Shown here piece after piece: positions 8,708-16,613 of a stretch of DNA of 64,000 nt. Made by a program: the position numbers and the translations under genes. The stretch is from Lachnospiraceae bacterium (GTDB lineage Bacteria; Bacillota; Clostridia; Lachnospirales; Lachnospiraceae), in assembly GCA_009774145.1 (NCBI GenBank), contig VSND01000005.1, positions 62,001 through 126,000 on the forward strand, read 5' to 3'. Under the pieces are notes generated by a model. That model ran no database searches, was not told the origin of the DNA, and saw only the letters and a program-made list of their open reading frames with translations. Numbering within the stretch: position 1 is the stretch's first letter; each line of letters begins with the position of its first letter.

Positions 8708-9253
8708 CTAAATCGCATCTGCCAATGCCGCTGCCTTTTTGCAGCCGTCCGTTTTTTCAATGTCGCCCACATTCAGAACTCCGGGTACCAGGACTTCTCC
8801 CACAACTTTCCATTTATTCAGGGCACACATGCGCTCGATGGGGATACGGACTCCGTCCATAACGGACATGTCATCCTCCTCACAGCAGGTGATCAGTGCG
8901 CATTCCTTTCCTGCAATGTCCTTTCCGCCCACAACCAGAGAAAAGATACGGTCAATGACGCCTTTGATCTGCGCCGGAATGGAATACCAGTAGACCGGCA
9001 TGGTAAATACGATGGCGTCCGCCTCCAGAATCGCCGATGCGATCGTGTTGAAATCGTCGTCAAAGGAACAGGCTTTCCCGGTGGAATAGCAGGTCTCGCA
9101 GGCGCGGCATCCGCCCACCTTTTTCAGCGCCGCGTCAAAACGGGTAACCGTATGTCCTTTCTCTTCAGCCGCTTTGACAAATGCATCGGTCATGGCAAAG
9201 CTGTTTCCCTTTCTGCGGGGACTTCCTGTGATTACTACAATTTTTTTGCTCAT
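8708..9253 (-). CDS. NADPH-dependent FMN reductase / iron-sulfur flavoprotein-like
   Basis: A paralogue of the gene that follows. It has the FMN loop KIVVITGSPRRKGNSFAMT, a cysteine pair block GGCRACETCYSTGKACSFDD and the flavin contact IVFTMPVYWYSIPAQIKG. It is a cytoplasmic flavin reductase of about 181 residues. The start at 9253 has AGGAGGAG 9 nt upstream, so the longer frame from 9343 is rejected. It is first in a two-gene operon divergent from an HxlR-type regulator, the usual arrangement for quinone or electrophile-inducible reductases. Confidence 0.84.
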   Translation of the reverse strand: MSKKIVVITGSPRRKGNSFAMTDAFVKAAEEKGHTVTRFDAALKKVGGCRACETCYSTGKACSFDDDFNTIASAILEADAIVFTMPVYWYSIPAQIKGVIDRIFSLVVGGKDIAGKECALITCCEEDDMSVMDGVRIPIERMCALNKWKVVGEVLVPGVLNVGDIEKTDGCKKAAALADAI

Positions 9254-9336
9254 ATATCTGCTCCTCCTGTCTGCAGGATTGACTTTTCCTGCGGTTAATA
9301 TTATCATTATACCGAGCATGCAACAGAAGACAAGTA

Positions 9337-9363
9337 CGCACATAAAAGTGCGATACTGGTATC
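9337..9363. promoter_or_regulatory. Overlapping palindromes between flavin reductase and HxlR genes
   Basis: CGCAC(N6)GTGCG at 9337-9352 and GATACTGGTATC at 9352-9363 adjoin in the divergent intergenic region. They are plausible HxlR binding sites. Confidence 0.45.
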
Positions 9364-9398
9364 AACGTTATATACTTACCAAAAGGAGAGTGTAAGAC

Positions 9399-9731
9399 AT
9401 GAGCAAACGCTGTATCGCAGGGGAACAGTTAACCGACACCGGGTTCAGTTATACCCTTTCTTTGATCAATGGAAAATACAAGATGACCGTCCTCTATACG
9501 CTGATGGAATTCGGCGTGGTACGATTCAATGAGATGAAAAAATACATCGGAGGAATCTCCTACAAGACGTTAAGCTCTACCCTGAAGGAACTGGAAGCAG
9601 ACCGGCTCATCCATCGGGAAGAATACCCCCAGATCCCGCCGAAAGTGGAATACAGCCTGACTGCGCGCGGAAAATCTTTGATTCCCATTCTGGACGGAAT
9701 GTGCGAGTGGGGGGATCAGAACAGGATCTGA
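9399..9731 (+). CDS. HxlR-family winged-helix transcription regulator
   Basis: At 110 residues it has the one-domain HxlR architecture: INGKYKMTVLYTLMEFGVVRF (first helices), then GISYKTLSSTLKELEADRLI (recognition helix and start of the wing) and VEYSLTARGKSLIPILDGM. MarR/HxlR-like proteins of this size act as dimers and often respond to oxidised or alkylated cysteine. Here Cys5 in MSKRCIAGEQ is near the N-terminus, as in YodB/HypR-type sensors (inference). AAGGAG lies 13 nt before the start. It is divergent from the two flavin reductases, which it probably represses. Confidence 0.88.
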   Translation: MSKRCIAGEQLTDTGFSYTLSLINGKYKMTVLYTLMEFGVVRFNEMKKYIGGISYKTLSSTLKELEADRLIHREEYPQIPPKVEYSLTARGKSLIPILDGMCEWGDQNRI

Positions 9732-9738
9732 CGAAAAC

Positions 9739-9766
9739 CGGGACGGGAACCTTTTTCTCCCGCCCC
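9739..9766 (+). terminator. GC-rich hairpin after the HxlR gene
   Basis: CGGGACGGGA pairs with TCCCGCCCCG (9 of 10). The T run comes only 10 bases later, so termination efficiency is uncertain. Confidence 0.45.
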
Positions 9767-10111
9767 GATCAATACTTTTTCCCGCAGAATGCAAAGCCGT
9801 ACTTTCGGATCTGCTCCTTTCGTACGCCCTTTTCTTCCAGCGCGCCTCATACTTCTGCTCCTTCATCTGCTCTCCCACCATTCCCGGATAGAATTCTGAC
9901 ATCCGATGCTTATGGTTCCTGCCACCGTACGTCTCTCCTTTCCCTGCCCTTTTCCCCTGGCTTTGGTACAGCAGGCTTTCGGGCAATTTACAAGTCAGAT
10001 CCGTCGGGAACGATCACGAAATTGCAGAAAATGCAGCATGTATTTTTTACTGAAAATGAACTGCCGGAAGAGCAGACGGAATCAGAGAGCCAAAACATTC
10101 TGATGAAAGCG
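9767..10111 (-). other. Gap with a possible degraded reading frame
   Basis: No intact gene. On the minus strand, two overlapping frames read as a charged, protein-like sequence (HRMSEFYPGMVGEQMKEQK, then after a frame change EQIRKYGFAFCGKKY and a stop at about 9775). This suggests a frameshifted remnant. I cannot name the family. The remainder up to 10111 shows nothing. Confidence 0.25.
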
Positions 10112-10354
10112 TCAAAACCCGGCGCAGACATATTCTTTGAATGCATTCATGATTTGTTCTGCTTTCTCTCCGTTTTCATGAATCCGAAGCAGAATCGGTT
10201 CTGACAGCTCCATGCTGAAAATTCCCATAAAGGATTTACCATCAATCACGTATCTTCCGCTGACCAGATCAATCTCCGCGTCAAACCCTGACGCAACAGA
10301 AACGAAACGTTTCACTTTATCAATACTGTTTAGTAATATGACAGCCTCTTTCAT
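10112..10354 (-). CDS. HPr-like domain protein lacking the phosphorylatable histidine
   Basis: An 80-residue protein with the HPr order of elements: an N-terminal strand (MKEAVILLNSI), a helix where the HPr active site would be (DKVKRFVSVASGF), then AEIDLVSGRYVIDGKSFMGI and MELSEPILLRIHENGEKAEQIM. The second block matches HPr around its regulatory-serine region (GKSFMGIFSM), but there is no GLHARPA-type active histidine. A PTS phosphate-transfer role is therefore unlikely. Such HPr-like proteins are common in Clostridia and their function is unclear. GGAAGAAGA precedes the ATG at 10354. It lies downstream of the ABC operon but beyond a terminator. Confidence 0.7.
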   Translation of the reverse strand: MKEAVILLNSIDKVKRFVSVASGFDAEIDLVSGRYVIDGKSFMGIFSMELSEPILLRIHENGEKAEQIMNAFKEYVCAGF

Positions 10355-10420
10355 TCTTCTTCCCCATATTGAAAACCGCATTCCATTTTTACGCCCATAC
10401 CTGCACCATGACAGGAAAAA

Positions 10421-10454
10421 GCTTTTCGGAGAAACCGAATTCTCCGAAAAGCCC
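10421..10454 (-). terminator. Rho-independent terminator of the sugar ABC operon
   Basis: A 13-14-bp stem (10421-10434 with 10440-10452) is followed on the minus strand by TTTTTCC. It sits 15 bp after the last permease gene. Confidence 0.8.
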
Positions 10455-10469
10455 GGGTATCATTTCCTG

Positions 10470-11327
10470 TTATTTTACAGCACCGGAAGTAACACCTTCG
10501 ACAATATAACGCTGCAAAAATACATACAGAATCAGAATCGGAAGCATTGCAAGAAGCAGCGCCGCCATGACCAGTCCGATGTCCGTTGAATAAGTCCCGT
10601 AAAATACCTGCGTAGCAATGGGAATCGTATAAAGTTCTTTTCTCGCCAGCACCAGACTCGGCAGAAGATAATCATTCCAGAAGGCCATTGCATCGATAAT
10701 CGCAACCGTTGCAATGGTGGGCTTCAGCAGCGGAAACACAATCTTCCAGTACGTCTGCCACCGGGTACAACCGTCTATAATTGCCGCTTCCTCCAGAGAG
10801 AGCGGAACATTTGTATGAATCGCACCATGGAACATAAAGGTTGCCATGGACAGAGAAAATCCCACATGCATGAAGATCAGGGTTGCCCGGTGATTCAGAA
10901 GTCCGAAGACGCCGCCGTATAAAGATACCAGCGGAATCATCAGCACCTGAAACGGAATGACCATGGATGCAATCATCATTCCAAAAAGCGCCCCTGTGGC
11001 CTTCCACCGGTTCCGGACGATCACATATGCCGTCATAGAGGCAAACAGGATTGTCAGCACGGTGGAGGTTACCGTGATCACCGCAGAATTGCCGAATGCC
11101 CTCCAGAAATTCATCTTTTTCATGGCTTCCGGAAAGTTTTTCAGGGTAAATCCATGAGCGCCAAACAGCGCCAGGGGATTTGACGTAATATCTGCTTTTA
11201 CCTTAAAGACGTTGATTACCACTAAAATAAACGGAAAGATAAAACAGAGGAACAGCAGGATCAAAATGAGCATCTTTATAAAATGCCGGACTTTTTTGTT
11301 CTGAGCTGCTTTTGTATTTTCATCCAT
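10470..11327 (-). CDS. Carbohydrate ABC transporter permease, MalG type
   Basis: Inner-membrane channel subunit with six predicted helices. The EAA loop, which docks on the ATPase, is SLEEAAIIDGCTRWQTYWKI. The ending YIVEGVTSGAVK is the typical C-terminus of MalG-like permeases in Firmicutes. Its ATG overlaps the stop of the upstream permease by one base (TAATG), and the ribosome site (GGAGGTG) lies within that gene, so translation is probably coupled. As is usual for this family, no ATPase gene is present, and a shared MsmK/UgpC-type ATPase elsewhere is expected. Confidence 0.92.
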   Translation of the reverse strand: MDENTKAAQNKKVRHFIKMLILILLFLCFIFPFILVVINVFKVKADITSNPLALFGAHGFTLKNFPEAMKKMNFWRAFGNSAVITVTSTVLTILFASMTAYVIVRNRWKATGALFGMMIASMVIPFQVLMIPLVSLYGGVFGLLNHRATLIFMHVGFSLSMATFMFHGAIHTNVPLSLEEAAIIDGCTRWQTYWKIVFPLLKPTIATVAIIDAMAFWNDYLLPSLVLARKELYTIPIATQVFYGTYSTDIGLVMAALLLAMLPILILYVFLQRYIVEGVTSGAVK

Positions 11328-12208
11328 TATGCTGACACCTCCGCTTTTTTACCTACATAAACCTGAAGCACGCCTACCACTGCGCAGACAATAAATAAAA
11401 TCAATGCTTCTGCCTGACCTGTCCCGTAATTTTTATATGTAAATGCCTGATTATACACATGCATGGCTCCCATGACCGAACTGTTGAACGGTTCCCCGTT
11501 GGTTAATGACAGGTTCACATCATATACCATAAAGCATCTTGTAATGGTCAGGAACAGGCACTGTACAAAGGAAGACACCATCAGCGGCACAGAGATATAC
11601 CAGATTGTCTGCACATCGTTACAGCCGTCGATGCTCGCCGCTTCCAGCACATCTGCGGACACACTCATAAATCCTGCCACATAGATCAGCATCATATACC
11701 CTGCATACTGCCATACGGATACAATGATCAGGCACAGCATGGCCCCGTTGGTGGTCGCCAGCCAGGAAGTGGATAAAAATCCAATGGAAAGAGATTCTCC
11801 CAGAGCAACAAATGCCCGGTTAAACACAAATTTCCAGATATAACCAAGGACAATGCCGCCGATCAGGTTAGGGATAAAAAAGCCCGCCCGGAAGAAATTC
11901 TGTCCTTTTACTCCGCTGGTCACCATATATGCCAGAATGAACGCCACCACATTCACCAGTATGACTGCAATGACCGAATAGATCATGGTTCTGCCCAATG
12001 CCTGCCAGTACGCCGTATCTGCAAAGGTGGCCATGTAATTCTCCAGTGCAACGAACGGCTTCTGTTTTGATACGCCGTCCCAACTGGTAAATGTAAGATA
12101 CAGTCCATAAATGAACGGAATGATCACAACCGCTGCAAATACCGCAGTGGATACTCCTGCAAACATCAGATACAGTCTGCATTTATAAGAAAATGTATTC
12201 GTTTTCAT
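11327..12208 (-). CDS. Carbohydrate ABC transporter permease, MalF type
   Basis: Six predicted membrane helices, starting with YLMFAGVSTAVFAAVVIIPF. The EAA loop is LEAASIDGCNDVQTIWYI. It pairs with the MalG-type gene directly after it and the binding-protein gene before it. GGGAGAG lies 11 nt upstream of the ATG. The length of 293 residues is standard for family 1 sugar transporters. Substrate cannot be read from the sequence. The locus context (LacI regulator, YesL) suggests an oligosaccharide or glycoside. Confidence 0.92.
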   Translation of the reverse strand: MKTNTFSYKCRLYLMFAGVSTAVFAAVVIIPFIYGLYLTFTSWDGVSKQKPFVALENYMATFADTAYWQALGRTMIYSVIAVILVNVVAFILAYMVTSGVKGQNFFRAGFFIPNLIGGIVLGYIWKFVFNRAFVALGESLSIGFLSTSWLATTNGAMLCLIIVSVWQYAGYMMLIYVAGFMSVSADVLEAASIDGCNDVQTIWYISVPLMVSSFVQCLFLTITRCFMVYDVNLSLTNGEPFNSSVMGAMHVYNQAFTYKNYGTGQAEALILFIVCAVVGVLQVYVGKKAEVSA

Positions 12209-12262
12209 AAATACCAGCTCTCCCTTCTAAGAAATTATATCCTTCTGATTTTCCATTCCCGC

Positions 12263-13549
12263 TCAATGCTCGATCGGAGTGGCTGTCGTCCAGTACTGTG
12301 CTATTTTATCCGCCAGTCCTGTACGGTCTGTCTTGCCTGCCAGATATTCCTGCATAAACGCACCGCAGACCGACAGATGATCGTCCGGCAGATAATTATA
12401 ATTGTCGATCAGCAGATTGCCGTCCGCGTATTTTTTTACAGAAACCGATAACGGATCCAGTGCTGCCGCGCTGATGTTGCTGTATGCCGGCACCAGATTG
12501 CATTTTTCAGTCAGGAACTGATTCCCTTCTTCATCCTGAACAAGCCAGTTCAGAAAATCTTTTGCCGCCTGACGCTGTTCCTCTGACGTGTTATCTGAAG
12601 AATCAATGAAGAAATATTTCGAGCCGCCGCCTACAAGCTTTCCATTTGTTCCGTCTGAAGTATTCTGCGGTACCGGCATCATGCCCATATTCTCCGTATA
12701 GTCATATTCACTGAGCACGGACCAGTCCCAGTTTCCTCCGAACATAAACGCGATATCGCCCTCTGCCAGCTTCTGCTCTGTTACCTCGCGCTCCGCTGCC
12801 ACCGGCGAAGATGCCGCATAGTTATATTTCATCAGAACATCAAATGTATCCATCATGGAATTCCATTTTTCATTGCCCTTCAGGTCTGCACTGCCTGCAT
12901 ACAGATCGCTGATAAATCCTTCCACGTCACTCTGCTGCTCATATACCTCTGACAGATAATGCGCTGCCAGCGACCAGTCCTCTTTCATGATACCTGCAGG
13001 CGCTTCCATACCGCCGGCCGCCATTTTTTCCAGCAGTCCCTCGAAGGCATCCAGCGTAGCATAATCATCCGGCACAAATGTCTCGCCTGTGACTGCCTCA
13101 ATGGCATCCGCATTATAGATCAGGCCTCTTGCCTCCACACATACCGGAAAACCGACCACTTTGCCATTCACGGAAATCTCATAATCCGTCTTCTCTACCC
13201 ATTCCTGATCGCTCAGATCCGACGCATAATCCTCCGCCAGGGAATAAATATCCTTTGCATCCACCATCGCCAGTGTATACGGGTCATTTGCAGAATATCT
13301 GGTTGCCAGATGCGCCGCAACCGTGTCATTGGAATAATACACTTCTACATTTACACCGGTTTTGGCACTGTACTCTTCCGCCATCTCTTCAAACTGTCCC
13401 TGCACTTCACTTTTGGAATTGAAAATCGTAATAGATACGCCCGAACTGTCTGCATCTCCCGGTGCTGCGTCTCCGCCACCGCCGCCGCATGCCATCAAGG
13501 ATGATACCGTTGCCGCTGTCAGGATCATAACTACCAGTCTCTTCTTCAT
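12263..13549 (-). CDS. Carbohydrate-binding lipoprotein of the ABC transporter
   Basis: The start at 13549 gives MKKRLVVMILTAATVSSLMAC, a clean lipoprotein signal with Cys21 as the lipid anchor, followed by a Gly/Asp/Ser linker. The mature part is a family 1 solute-binding protein. It has SITIFNSKSEVQGQFEEMAE at the N-lobe, KVVGFPVCVEARGLIYNADA at the hinge, and FMFGGNWDWSVLSEYDY in the ligand cleft, where the Trp residues suit sugar stacking. GGAGGG precedes the ATG. It is the first gene of the operon, under the promoter at 13590-13618 with operator-like sites, so uptake is probably repressed by the LacI protein encoded at 14454. Confidence 0.92.
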   Translation of the reverse strand: MKKRLVVMILTAATVSSLMACGGGGGDAAPGDADSSGVSITIFNSKSEVQGQFEEMAEEYSAKTGVNVEVYYSNDTVAAHLATRYSANDPYTLAMVDAKDIYSLAEDYASDLSDQEWVEKTDYEISVNGKVVGFPVCVEARGLIYNADAIEAVTGETFVPDDYATLDAFEGLLEKMAAGGMEAPAGIMKEDWSLAAHYLSEVYEQQSDVEGFISDLYAGSADLKGNEKWNSMMDTFDVLMKYNYAASSPVAAEREVTEQKLAEGDIAFMFGGNWDWSVLSEYDYTENMGMMPVPQNTSDGTNGKLVGGGSKYFFIDSSDNTSEEQRQAAKDFLNWLVQDEEGNQFLTEKCNLVPAYSNISAAALDPLSVSVKKYADGNLLIDNYNYLPDDHLSVCGAFMQEYLAGKTDRTGLADKIAQYWTTATPIEH

Positions 13550-13581
13550 CTTCGTTTCCCTCCTTGGAATATTGGTTTTTG

Positions 13582-13628
13582 GTGATATTAATATATCACT
13601 TTGCCGTCTATATGTCAATCGTTTATCA
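13582..13628 (-). promoter_or_regulatory. Promoter and operators of the sugar ABC operon
   Basis: On the minus strand, TTGACA (13613-13618), a 17-bp spacer and TATATT (13590-13595). A perfect palindrome GTGATAT-TAAT-ATATCAC (13582-13599) covers the -10 box. A second motif, TCAATCGTTTATCA on the plus strand (13615-13628), overlaps the -35 box and recurs before the lacI gene. Confidence 0.75.
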
Positions 13629-13730
13629 TATTTTTTCTCGTTTCTTTGCCCATTTCACTAATTACATACAGAAATTATGCATAATACAGCCTTTATTCCT
13701 GTACATTTCCTATATTTTTTTATTTTTCTA

Positions 13731-13784
13731 ATGTTAAACCTTTAGCATATTTTTCTTGCAGCATCACAGTTTTTCTGATATGAT
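13731..13784 (+). promoter_or_regulatory. Promoter and operator-like site of the yesL gene
   Basis: TTGCAG (13756-13761), 17-bp spacer, TATGAT (13779-13784). The imperfect palindrome ATGTTAAACCTTTAGCAT (13731-13748) lies just upstream. It shares TGTTAAAC with the motif before lacI. Confidence 0.6.
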
Positions 13785-13811
13785 AGAGAAAAATCAGGAA
13801 AGGAAGAAAAT

Positions 13812-14411
13812 ATGAACTCATTATTTAACGCAGATAATCCTTTTTGGGAAGGGATGGGAAGACTGTTCGATCTCTTCCTTCTGAATCTGATGTGGGTGAT
13901 ACACTGCCTCCCGGTCTTTACCATCGGACCTGCCACCACAGCTTTTTATTATGCTGTCATCAACCTGATAAGCAAAGAGGAGCATTCCGTAACAAAGGAC
14001 TTCCAAAAATCCTTTCGCCTGAATTTCAGGCAGGGTATCAGGCTCGGCGTTCCGCTCACGGCGACAGGTATTTTTCTGCTCGCAGACATCGTCATGAGCT
14101 TCCGTGCCGGAACCGGCATCTACACTTTTTTCATGGTTTTTTTTGCCATTATATTTATGGTCTACTGTTTTACTGTCATGTATGTCTTTCCTCTCCTGGC
14201 AAAATTTGACCGATCCGGCAGAGAACTTTTAATCCTGGCGTTCACCCTCTCCATCCGTCATCTGGGAAGGACCCTTCTTATGCTGCTTGTTCTGGCTCTG
14301 GGCATCTGGTCCTGTCATCTTCTTCCCGGCCTGCTCTTCCTTTCCTTCGGTCTTGTAGCAGAACTGCATTCCATCCTGCTGCTTCCCGTTTTAGAATCCC
14401 TTTATGAATGA
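13812..14411 (+). CDS. yesL: YesL family (DUF624) membrane protein
   Basis: The opening FNADNPFWEGMGRLFDLFLL with NLMWVIHCLPVFTIGPATTA is diagnostic for the YesL/DUF624 family. These are small polytopic membrane proteins encoded beside carbohydrate ABC transporters of the MalFG type in Firmicutes. Five to six hydrophobic segments are visible in 199 residues. Biochemical function is not established, and an accessory role in sugar uptake is inferred from context. AGGAAAGGAAG precedes the ATG. The gene is divergent from the ABC operon and converges on lacI. Confidence 0.88.
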   Translation: MNSLFNADNPFWEGMGRLFDLFLLNLMWVIHCLPVFTIGPATTAFYYAVINLISKEEHSVTKDFQKSFRLNFRQGIRLGVPLTATGIFLLADIVMSFRAGTGIYTFFMVFFAIIFMVYCFTVMYVFPLLAKFDRSGRELLILAFTLSIRHLGRTLLMLLVLALGIWSCHLLPGLLFLSFGLVAELHSILLLPVLESLYE

Positions 14412-14412
14412 T

Positions 14413-14446
14413 AAAACAGCCGATCCTCCCGGACCGGCTGTTTATC
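14413..14446. terminator. Bidirectional terminator between yesL and lacI
   Basis: AAACAGCCG (14414-14422) pairs with CGGCTGTTT (14435-14443), with A and T flanks usable on both strands between the convergent genes. Confidence 0.75.
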
Positions 14447-14453
14447 TTCTGTC

Positions 14454-15434
14454 TTATGTTGTCTCTCTTTCTATCAGAGTCACCGGAAGCACGGTCCGTC
14501 TGGCAACGAGCTTTCCTTTTGATGCACGATCCAGCAGATCCACTGCCGCTTCTGCAATCTCTTTCATAGGCTGATGGATGGTGGTCAGCATCGGCGTAGT
14601 CAGTGAAGCAATACTGACGTCATCAAAACCGATGATCTTCAGTCTGCCTGGAACGGGCACTCCCAGTTTATGGCAGACCTGCAGTGCCTGCGCTGCAATA
14701 ATGTCATTGTTTGTAAAAATCCCATCCGTCTTTGGGTGTTCCGTCAATATTCTTTCCAGCATGTCAGAATAATTCATACTGTTAAACTGGTCATCTTCCG
14801 TCACTACTTCCATAAAGGAAACCCCTTCCTGATCGCAAAGCTCCTGAAATCCTTTCGAACGCAGATCTGCGGGCATGGGCAGACTCCGGTTCACGCTTCC
14901 CACATGCACCAGATGCCGGCATCCGCATGCGATCAGTTTTCTGGCCGCAAGCTTCCCTCCCTCATAGTTATCACATTCCACCGACGCGGTTCCGTTGTCC
15001 AGAAAACGCTCAATCGTAATCACCGGCACGTCCAGATTCACAAATGCATCAACTGCAATCTGACCGCTGAAAAGTATAATTCCCGCCACACGGTTACTGG
15101 AACATATCTCTATATATTCCCGTTCTCTCTCATCCATGCACTGGGAATTACACAGTAAAATTTTATATCCCTTTTTATAGGCTTCATTTTCCACATTGCT
15201 GATGGCTTCTGCAAAATACGGATGCCTGATATGAGGAACAATCAGCCCGATCAGATTCGAACTTTTATTCTGAAGCGCGCGTGCCACTTCGTTGGGACGA
15301 TAATTCAGTTTTTTCATTGCATCAGCTACTTTCTGCCTTGCTTCGTCACTGATATAACCCCGGTTGTTCAGGATCCTCGACACCGTAGTCACGGTCAGCC
15401 CTGCCTCTTTCGCAACATCCTTTAACGTTGCCAT
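14454..15434 (-). CDS. LacI/GalR-family transcription regulator
   Basis: N-terminal helix-turn-helix and hinge: ATLKDVAKEAGLTVTTVSRI then NYRPNEVARALQNKSS, the standard minor-groove-binding hinge. The periplasmic-binding-like effector domain follows (LIGLIVPHIRHPYFAEAISN to LKIIGFDDVSIASLTTP), ending in a dimer region with LIERET. Full length at 326 residues. GGAGAA lies upstream. It probably represses the neighbouring ABC operon and yesL and itself, because a CG-centred motif is shared by these promoters. The effector sugar is unknown. Confidence 0.92.
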   Translation of the reverse strand: MATLKDVAKEAGLTVTTVSRILNNRGYISDEARQKVADAMKKLNYRPNEVARALQNKSSNLIGLIVPHIRHPYFAEAISNVENEAYKKGYKILLCNSQCMDEREREYIEICSSNRVAGIILFSGQIAVDAFVNLDVPVITIERFLDNGTASVECDNYEGGKLAARKLIACGCRHLVHVGSVNRSLPMPADLRSKGFQELCDQEGVSFMEVVTEDDQFNSMNYSDMLERILTEHPKTDGIFTNNDIIAAQALQVCHKLGVPVPGRLKIIGFDDVSIASLTTPMLTTIHQPMKEIAEAAVDLLDRASKGKLVARRTVLPVTLIERETT

Positions 15435-15545
15435 AATCTTTTCTCCATCTTCCTGTTCCCTCTTACGCAGCGTATATTCCGGAAGCGCCCGCCAATTTCA
15501 TTCCGCATCCGGAACGGACTGCCATCATGAAAGAACACCTGCATA

Positions 15546-15599
15546 TTAATCGTTTAACATTCATGTATGATTATACCATACAAAATCGGAATCGGGCAA
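15546..15599 (-). promoter_or_regulatory. lacI promoter with operator-like motif
   Basis: On the minus strand, TTGCCC (15594-15599), an 18-bp spacer and TATAAT (15570-15575). Downstream of the -10 box lies TTAATCGTTTAACA (15546-15559, plus strand), nearly the same as the site at 13615-13628. This suggests autoregulation. Confidence 0.6.
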
Positions 15600-15829
15600 C
15601 ATTTTTATCTGACAAAAAATATCTCCGGATCCCGTACCGTTGCTTTTCAGCATTTTTTATTTCCCTGTTGACAATTCCATTATCCGGGGGGATTGTGCAG
15701 CATGCTATGTATCGGAAACGGAAATCATGACATGAACAAGTCAGGATGTTACCTCAGGAAAATACACAACCAGCTGGAAGCCGGATTTAACAGAAAATAC
15801 AAAAAATACGGGCTGATCAGCACGCAAAC
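15600..15829. other. Intergenic stretch with nothing recognised
   Basis: Lies between the lacI promoter and the carbonic anhydrase terminator. It contains a TTGACA (15668-15673) but no convincing -10 partner and no coding signal. Confidence 0.4.
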
Positions 15830-15865
15830 ACAGGCGTGCCGGAGTAAAATCTCCGGCACGCCTGT
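15830..15865 (-). terminator. Strong hairpin after the carbonic anhydrase gene
   Basis: A perfect 15-bp stem (15830-15844 with 15851-15865) with a 6-base loop starts 11 bp after the stop codon. The following T content is modest. Confidence 0.65.
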
Positions 15866-15876
15866 ATGTAATCTTT

Positions 15877-16440
15877 TTAGTTCAGAAACTCTACTTCTCC
15901 GCTGCCGATACGGTACACGGCTCCGCATACCTTCACCCTGCTGTCTTCCTGGATGTTCAGACTTTCCTTAATGACAGACACGCTTCTCTCCACGTTCAGG
16001 CAGCTTGCACGAAGTTCATCCTTTTCATCACCGATTGCCTTGCGGATTTCATCTGTGATGGATTTGATAAAGCCGCCGGGCTCACCGCCCATTGCTGCGC
16101 CGACAGCGCCGCAGCACTCATGCCCCAATACAACTACAAGATTGGTTCCAAGATGATCTGCCGCATATTCCACGCTTCCCAGCTGGTGCTTATCCATAAC
16201 ATTTCCGGCCACACGGATCACAAACAGTTCTCCGATTCCTGCCGAAAAAATACTTTCCGGGATCACTCTCGAATCGGAACAGGTGATCACAATGGCATAA
16301 GGGCTCTGTCCGTTTTCACGGGTAAACTTCCGAATCTTCGGCGATACATCCCCTGGATTTGTTTCCGCCGTTAAATAACGCTGATTTCCCTCTTTTAATT
16401 TCTGCAGCGCTTCTGCAGCAGATAAATTTTCTTTCTGCAT
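15877..16440 (-). CDS. Beta-class carbonic anhydrase
   Basis: Interconverts CO2 and bicarbonate using a zinc held by Cys54 (in TCSDSR), His107 and Cys110 (in GHECCGAV). Asp56 and Arg58 of the CSDSR motif form the catalytic dyad. The start at 16440 has GGAGGAC 6 nt upstream, so the longer frame from 16539 is rejected. At 187 residues it is a compact member of the family. It stands alone between a hairpin terminator and the channel gene. It probably supplies bicarbonate for carboxylation reactions in a cytoplasm that loses CO2. Confidence 0.92.
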   Translation of the reverse strand: MQKENLSAAEALQKLKEGNQRYLTAETNPGDVSPKIRKFTRENGQSPYAIVITCSDSRVIPESIFSAGIGELFVIRVAGNVMDKHQLGSVEYAADHLGTNLVVVLGHECCGAVGAAMGGEPGGFIKSITDEIRKAIGDEKDELRASCLNVERSVSVIKESLNIQEDSRVKVCGAVYRIGSGEVEFLN

Positions 16441-16613
16441 ACTGTCCTCCATTTCTTTGTATTCATTTTTTGCCGGATAAATCCTGCACAAGATTATTAT
16501 AAAGAAAGAACGGCAAAAAATCAATTTATATATCCGCATTTAAATTTTCAGTTCCAATATCTGATAAAGAGCAACAAACCTTGATTTTTCAAGACTTTTG
16601 AGGATTTACCCTT

